Below, one piece after another: positions 59,765 to 64,000 of a DNA stretch of 64,000 nucleotides. The position numbers and the translations under genes were made by a program. The stretch is from Cyanobacterium sp. uoEpiScrs1 (GTDB taxonomy: Bacteria > Cyanobacteriota > Cyanobacteriia > Cyanobacteriales > Microcystaceae). Under the pieces are notes generated by a model that made no database searches, had not been told where the DNA came from, and saw nothing but the letters and a program-made list of their open reading frames with translations. Positions within the stretch are counted from its first letter, which is position 1, and each line of letters begins with the position of its first letter. The stretch covers positions 1,909,376 through 1,973,375 of the forward strand of contig NZ_OX373462.1 of NCBI RefSeq assembly GCF_947331815.1, given 5' to 3'.

Positions 59765-60388
59765 ATGATTAATAAAAACTATCACCGTTTAATTGTTTTC
59801 ACCCGTTATCCTGAACCTACAAAAACCAAAACACGCTTGATTCCTACTTTAGGAGCAGATGGTGCAGCAAAGTTACAGGTTCAACTAACAGAGTACACTA
59901 TAAAGAAGGTAAAAAAATTAACAAAAGAAATCTCTACCGCCGTTTACTATACAGGAGGTAGTCAGAAATTTATGGAGAATTGGTTAGGAGATAAATTCAG
60001 TTATTGTACTCAGCGTGGAGAAGATTTAGGAAGTAGGATGAGGTCGGCTTTTGAGGACTCCTTTAAGTTAAGATTTTCCAGAGTAGTCATTATTGGAACT
60101 GATTGTCCTGCTCTAAACATAGAAATTCTTGTAAATGCCTTTGAGTCATTAGATAAAAATGATTTAGTTTTAGGAGAAGCATCTGATGGTGGTTATTATT
60201 TAATTGGACTAAAAGAAATTATCCCTGAGTTATTTAAAAATATTCCTTGGGGAACGGATGAAGTTTTTTCTAAAACCAAAACTATTGCTCAACAACTTGG
60301 ACTCAATATAGTTGTTCTACCTGTCTTGTCCGATATAGATCGTCCCAAAGATTTAGTAATTTGGGAGAGTCACAAGAATAATAGATAA
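59765..60388 (+). CDS. TIGR04282/DUF2064 family putative glycosyltransferase
   Basis: The 207-residue protein has the DUF2064 layout: opening LIVFTRYPEPTKTKTRLIP (residues 9-27), the central TQRGEDLGSRMRSAF (about 81-95), and the GTDCPAL (about 112) and DGGYYLIG (about 141) segments. It is distantly like nucleotidyltransferase-type GT-A folds. Some relatives act in arsenosugar synthesis, but the function here is open. It is next to none of the known arsenosugar genes. No lesion is visible. Confidence 0.85.
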   Translation: MINKNYHRLIVFTRYPEPTKTKTRLIPTLGADGAAKLQVQLTEYTIKKVKKLTKEISTAVYYTGGSQKFMENWLGDKFSYCTQRGEDLGSRMRSAFEDSFKLRFSRVVIIGTDCPALNIEILVNAFESLDKNDLVLGEASDGGYYLIGLKEIIPELFKNIPWGTDEVFSKTKTIAQQLGLNIVVLPVLSDIDRPKDLVIWESHKNNR

Positions 60389-60463
60389 AAATGACGCTTC
60401 TTCTAATTTCGGAACGGCTACAATAACAAGTAAAATGCTAGTAACAATAATTGGTATGAAGAA

Positions 60464-61588
60464 TTACTCCCATAAACGCCGACGGGGTAGACCTTGTAGT
60501 CGTTGATGGGTATCTTGTAATAGTTTAGGGATGTTTAATTTTTCAGGACAACGAGGAAGACAATCACCGCATTCGTTACAGTAGCTGCATTGATTTCCTG
60601 GAAACCAATGAGCAGCATTTCCGAACATTTTATAACGATATTTAGCAAAATCAATCATATCATAAGCAACGGCAAGATTACGCAACCGTAATGCTTCAGG
60701 AATGTTAATGGTTTCAGGACAAGGAAGGCATTGATAACATTGACGACAATAATCGCTTCCTAAAGTTATTTCTATGTGAGTTTCTAAACGTTGAAAGACT
60801 TCAATTTCACTTAAAGTAAGAGGCACCACATCTGACTCTGGAAGACAAGCTAATTCTTTGGGGTTTGCTGCTCCTACACTTAAAGTGGTTATGCGGTGGT
60901 CACTCAATAAAAACCGGTAAGTTAATTCTAAAGGAGAAAACGGCTCACATAAACGTCGTAAGCGGCTTGGTGGGGTATAAAGACAACCCCCTTTGTCTCC
61001 AGGAGAAATGATAAATATTCCCAGATTCCTTTGAGCTGCTAAGATAATTGCGGGCGCATTGCGTTGAAAAAAATAATAATAATGAAGATTAACAAATTCA
61101 AATAAATCTGTTTCGATTGTTTCTAAAATCAAGTCTAAACTACCATGAGTTGAAAATCCAAGATGACGAACTCTTCCATCGTCCAATGCTTTTTCTAATG
61201 TCGTCCAACATCCATTAGGCTGGGTAAGCCAACGAAGATGTTCCCATGTGTTAATTCCATGAATTGCTAAACAGTCAAGGTAATCCACTTGAAGACATCT
61301 TAAAGACTCATCTAGCCACTGATCCATCTGGTCGGGGTCAGGAGTTGGTGGTAATTTTGTTGTGATATATAGTTTTTCCCTACAGATTAGAGATTGCTGG
61401 ACTAGAAACTGTCCTAAGTAGCGTTCACTGTGTCCATAACCTTTTGCCGTTTCGAAATGATTAATGCCTAGGTAGATCGCCTGTTCAATAGTTTGTCTGA
61501 AGATAGTCTCAGAAGACAAACAGCGCATGGTCCCTAGGGAGAAAACAGATAAGAGTAAATTGGTTTTACCAAAACGTCGATAGAGCAT
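60464..61588 (-). CDS. Aldo/keto reductase with C-terminal 4Fe-4S domain
   Basis: The 374-residue protein has an aldo/keto reductase barrel (MLYRRFGKTNLLLSVFSLGTM, the family opening; AKGYGHSERYLG with the catalytic Tyr, about 49-60). It then has two cysteine clusters: CRQCYQCLPCP and CSYCNECGDCLPRCP in the last 100 residues. The fusion of an oxidoreductase with a bacterial ferredoxin-type domain is found in cyanobacteria, and the electron partner is unknown. It is likely co-transcribed with the nuclease-family gene upstream (50 bp apart on the minus strand). Confidence 0.9.
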   Translation of the reverse strand: MLYRRFGKTNLLLSVFSLGTMRCLSSETIFRQTIEQAIYLGINHFETAKGYGHSERYLGQFLVQQSLICREKLYITTKLPPTPDPDQMDQWLDESLRCLQVDYLDCLAIHGINTWEHLRWLTQPNGCWTTLEKALDDGRVRHLGFSTHGSLDLILETIETDLFEFVNLHYYYFFQRNAPAIILAAQRNLGIFIISPGDKGGCLYTPPSRLRRLCEPFSPLELTYRFLLSDHRITTLSVGAANPKELACLPESDVVPLTLSEIEVFQRLETHIEITLGSDYCRQCYQCLPCPETINIPEALRLRNLAVAYDMIDFAKYRYKMFGNAAHWFPGNQCSYCNECGDCLPRCPEKLNIPKLLQDTHQRLQGLPRRRLWE

Positions 61589-61638
61589 ACTAGTATTTGC
61601 CTACCAGGTAAAAAGCTAAGAGTAAATTATGTTTACTA

Positions 61639-62154
61639 CTACCCATGCTCGTTATTATCTTCTGACACCTCTCCCCGTCGTTGAATTAAATCCTCTGGAC
61701 ATAGATTCTCTACAAATTCACGAAAGGCACGACGTTCCTCTTCATCTGCATCTCGGTTCACAGGAATCGACGCATTGGCAATTACTTCTTCTACTACCCA
61801 GATAGAACTCCCTGTGCGTAAGGCAATAGAAATAGCATCAGAGGGACGACAATCAATTTCTTTTTTAGTTTCCCCTTGGTGTAAACATAGCACAGAATAA
61901 AATGTTTTGTCTTGAAGAGAATGGATAATAATACGATCTAACTCCATTCCCCACGCTTGAAATAAATTGACAATTAGATCATGGGTTAAAGGACGAGGAG
62001 GAGTCTGGTTTTCCAAAGCCACAATAATGGATTTTGCCTGATTTTGCCCAATAAAAATAGGAAGAGCACGACGTTTAGAAGCATCTTGGAGTAATACGAT
62101 GGGACTTCGGGTAACGGCATCTAAGGCGATTCCAGCAACGTTCATTTCAATCAT
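61639..62154 (-). CDS. Bifunctional nuclease family (DUF151) protein
   Basis: The 171-residue protein matches the BFN/DUF151 family: the LPIFIGQNQAKSIIVALEN segment (about 31-49) and the DCRPSDAISIALRTGSSIWV core (about 101-120) are the hallmarks. Plant relatives (BBD) have nuclease activity; bacterial roles are unclear. The C-terminus is acidic. It is the first gene of a probable minus-strand pair with the aldo/keto reductase. Confidence 0.9.
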   Translation of the reverse strand: MIEMNVAGIALDAVTRSPIVLLQDASKRRALPIFIGQNQAKSIIVALENQTPPRPLTHDLIVNLFQAWGMELDRIIIHSLQDKTFYSVLCLHQGETKKEIDCRPSDAISIALRTGSSIWVVEEVIANASIPVNRDADEEERRAFREFVENLCPEDLIQRRGEVSEDNNEHG

Positions 62155-63240
62155 TTGCCGATCCTCATTTAATCTTGAGCTTTAAGTATTTTTCCTACGT
62201 TATTCAACTTTAGAGGAAACCAGATTGCTTAAGTGAAGTTTTTAAGACTTCTGTCTAACTTGTTAAGCAATTGGGTACATTCACAGTATGCCCAAAAAAG
62301 AGAAGGATTAGAGCGTTCTCTTTTTCAGAGTTCTTAGTTGAATTGTAAAGTTTTGCCAAGGTTACCATTTATATCGAGATATGATTGTACAGCAATAAGC
62401 CAAAGAAACTGTTAATTACTGATTTTACTTTGTAGAGTAAGTTCTTCCATCCATAAGTGACGATTTAGCTGCAAAACTGTGCGAAGGAACTTGCAATGTT
62501 TAAACTATGGCTAAAAATACAGTAGTCACCAAATATTTTTGACAATCACAAAAAAAATCTTAAGAAAACTATCAGTTGATTTTGATTTTTTATACGGTTC
62601 GCTAGAATAAAGACAGTGAAATTGCTATCACTATCTAGTATTTAGTCAAGTAAAACAAACTTGACTGAGCCTTGGGAAAGACTTATAAATTGACCTATCA
62701 CTTTATTACGGAAAAGATTTGTTCAGATACTTTGAGCTGATTAGATTTGTATCAACCGTGATTATAAAATACCTGATACTGAATCAATCTTATTAGTTTT
62801 CTGTCTATAAAATATGGTAAATAGTGAATTTATTAGAAAAATAAAGCTAAAAAAACATTATTAGTTAAACTATGCAATAAATTTCATGAATTTAAAGGAA
62901 TTTATAACTCATAAATGAGGCGATACTTTCAAATTGCTACTTATTAACGATGAGTTGCCTAAATATATTGTTGGTGAAACTGATGTGGCTTTTACATTTA
63001 ATAAAAATGCAGTTCATGAGTTAGGATATTAAACCAAAGCTGTTCTTGACAACTACGTCTTTTAGCTGATTACTTCTCAAGAATAGTTGGATAGTATAGG
63101 ATATCATATATGGTTACAATATAAGGATTATGATGCTGTGTTTATAATAAGCAAAACTAAAAAATATCAACTATTTATTTGTTCTGTATATTCAAAATAG
63201 AAGACCTCTTTAAAGAACCTTTACAATGTAATTTATCTCT
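62155..63240. other. 1.1-kb gap containing a decayed gene
   Basis: No intact gene lies here. The first 770 bp are AT-rich DNA, including the DUF151 promoter. A multiply interrupted gene occupies 62931-63200 and is described separately. hemN starts immediately after. Confidence 0.6.
62931..63200 (+). pseudogene. Decayed gene with three in-frame stops
   Basis: One frame reads KLLLINDELPKYIVGETDVA, then AFTFNKNAVHELGY-stop, TKAVLDNYVF-stop, LITSQE-stop and LDSIGYHIWLQYKDYDAVF onward to YSK-stop. The internal stops are TAA at 63030, TAG at 63063 and TAG at 63084; the frame never shifts over 89 codons. The protein-like text between stops argues for a real ancestral gene. The start (LLINDE) is like a response-regulator receiver domain (ILLVDDE), but this is weak. 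Distinguishing it from chance needs a protein search. Confidence 0.5.
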
Positions 63241-64000
63241 ATGAAACTTTACTCACAAATTATAAAATTTAATGCTGATTTACTTAATAAGTATGATAAA
63301 TCTGTACCTCGTTATACCAGTTATCCACCCGCGACAGAATTTAAAACAATAGTAAAAGAAACGGATTTTTTAGCAGGAATAGTGGCAGGGAACGAGAAAA
63401 AACAACCTATTTCTCTTTACTGTCATATTCCATTTTGTGAGAGTGCTTGTTATTTTTGTGGCTGCAATACAATTATTACTAATAATAAAAAAATTGCCAT
63501 TCCTTATTTGGATTATTTAATTCAGAATATTCGCCAAACTTCTACTTTAATATCCTCTGATCGTCAAGTAAACCAAATTCATTTGGGAGGTGGAACTCCT
63601 AACTATCTAAATCAACTACAATTAGAGCAGTTATTTAGTAATTTAGTTAAAAATTTTAATATTGGTCACAAGGCAGAAATATCTATTGAAATCAATCCAC
63701 TATATGTTGACAGAAATTATATATTTTTTTTAAAAGAGTTAGGATTTAATCGTATTAGCTTTGGTATTCAGGATTTCAACTCAAAAGTCCAAAAAGTAAT
63801 CAATCGTGTTCAACCTGAGTCTATGCTATTTAACTTGATGAGCTGGATTAGAGAAGCAAAGTTTGAAGGCGCTAACGTTGACTTGATTTACGGACTACCT
63901 TTTCAAACTTTAGAAACCTTTAAAGAGACAGTTGAAAAAACTATCAGACTCAATCCTGATCGTATTGCACTATTTAACTTTGCTTATATGCCTTGGTTGA
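63241..64000 (+). CDS. hemN: Oxygen-independent coproporphyrinogen III oxidase (5' part, runs off window)
   Basis: The ATG at 63241 opens a frame that continues past the window's end, so about 253 of an expected 450 or so residues are seen. DKSVPRYTSYPPATEF (about 19-34) is the HemN N-terminal block. The radical-SAM cluster is C66, C70 and C73 in HIPFCESACYFCGC. Later HLGGGTPNYL and ISIEINPLYV (near 115-160) are family SAM and glycine motifs. The enzyme converts coproporphyrinogen III to protoporphyrinogen IX without O2, a sensible heme route for a cell with low internal oxygen. It is a single-copy-type start with no lesion so far. Confidence 0.93.
   Translation, partial: MKLYSQIIKFNADLLNKYDKSVPRYTSYPPATEFKTIVKETDFLAGIVAGNEKKQPISLYCHIPFCESACYFCGCNTIITNNKKIAIPYLDYLIQNIRQTSTLISSDRQVNQIHLGGGTPNYLNQLQLEQLFSNLVKNFNIGHKAEISIEINPLYVDRNYIFFLKELGFNRISFGIQDFNSKVQKVINRVQPESMLFNLMSWIREAKFEGANVDLIYGLPFQTLETFKETVEKTIRLNPDRIALFNFAYMPWL

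Overview
This window comes from a cyanobacterial chromosome. Cyanobacterial Rieske protein (petC) and cytochrome f (petA), acyl-ACP reductase, the CRR7-like and DUF1818 small proteins, the cyanobacterial PDZ/radical-SAM protein, RpoZ, a glycine-tailed RRM protein and NAD-binding AhcY all have unicellular, Cyanothece/Crocosphaera-like character by eye. The DNA is AT-rich between genes. Gene lengths sum to roughly 47 kb of 64 kb, leaving many 0.3-1.6 kb stretches without intact genes. Several genes are visibly decayed: sdhA has a nonsense codon, a PBP4-type carboxypeptidase has lost its middle, an integrase is truncated, and short coding remnants lie in the gaps. That pattern suggests a host-associated lineage in genome reduction. 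A rhopalodiacean diatom 'spheroid body' or a UCYN-A-like symbiont are the obvious candidates. This is inference; no nif, photosystem or rRNA gene is in the window to settle it.

Layout. 0.6-5 kb: Sua5/YrdC-family tRNA modification enzyme, GNAT acetyltransferase, NlpC/P60 peptidase, amidase. 5.2-6.9 kb: petC-petA operon with a terminator. 7-12 kb (minus strand): PDZ/radical-SAM protein, ExoD-like protein, ahcY, DUF389 membrane protein. 13-19.2 kb (minus): SNF2 ATPase, secreted collagen-like protein, CRR7-like protein, single-pass membrane protein. 19.2-20.2 kb: a gene-poor stretch with a candidate structured RNA and a small basic protein. 20.4-22 kb: murJ. 22-23.6 kb: a 1.6 kb decayed region with two hairpins and two coding remnants. 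23.6-27.4 kb: acyl-ACP reductase, shortened PBP4, glgC. 27.5-33.3 kb: SLH-domain protein, thioredoxin-domain (YyaL-type) protein, glycosyltransferase-GtrA fusion. 33.4-39.9 kb (minus): broken sdhA, tRNA-Asn, transketolase, cysC, LpxB-related protein. 40.3-44.5 kb: thrC-MoaD/ThiS-like pair, DUF1818 pair, rpoZ, SGNH hydrolase. 44.9-49.1 kb: SpoIID-like protein and the potassium uptake pair ktrB-ktrA. 49.3-58 kb: GH13 glucosidase, small orphan, leuB, GapN-type dehydrogenase, aspS. 58-64 kb: truncated integrase, RRM protein, DUF2064 protein, ferredoxin-like aldo/keto reductase, bifunctional nuclease family protein, a decayed gene, and the 5' part of hemN running off the end.

The intact genes cover biosynthesis (leucine, threonine, methyl cycle, heme, sulfate activation), central carbon (transketolase, GapN, glycogen via GlgC, alpha-glucan hydrolysis), wall maintenance (MurJ, NlpC/P60, SpoIID-like) and electron transport (b6f subunits, a probable NDH-1 assembly factor). 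Respiratory input through succinate dehydrogenase looks lost or being lost, and alkane synthesis looks disconnected, because no aldehyde-deformylating oxygenase gene sits beside the reductase. I found no intact mobile element, CRISPR array or prophage.
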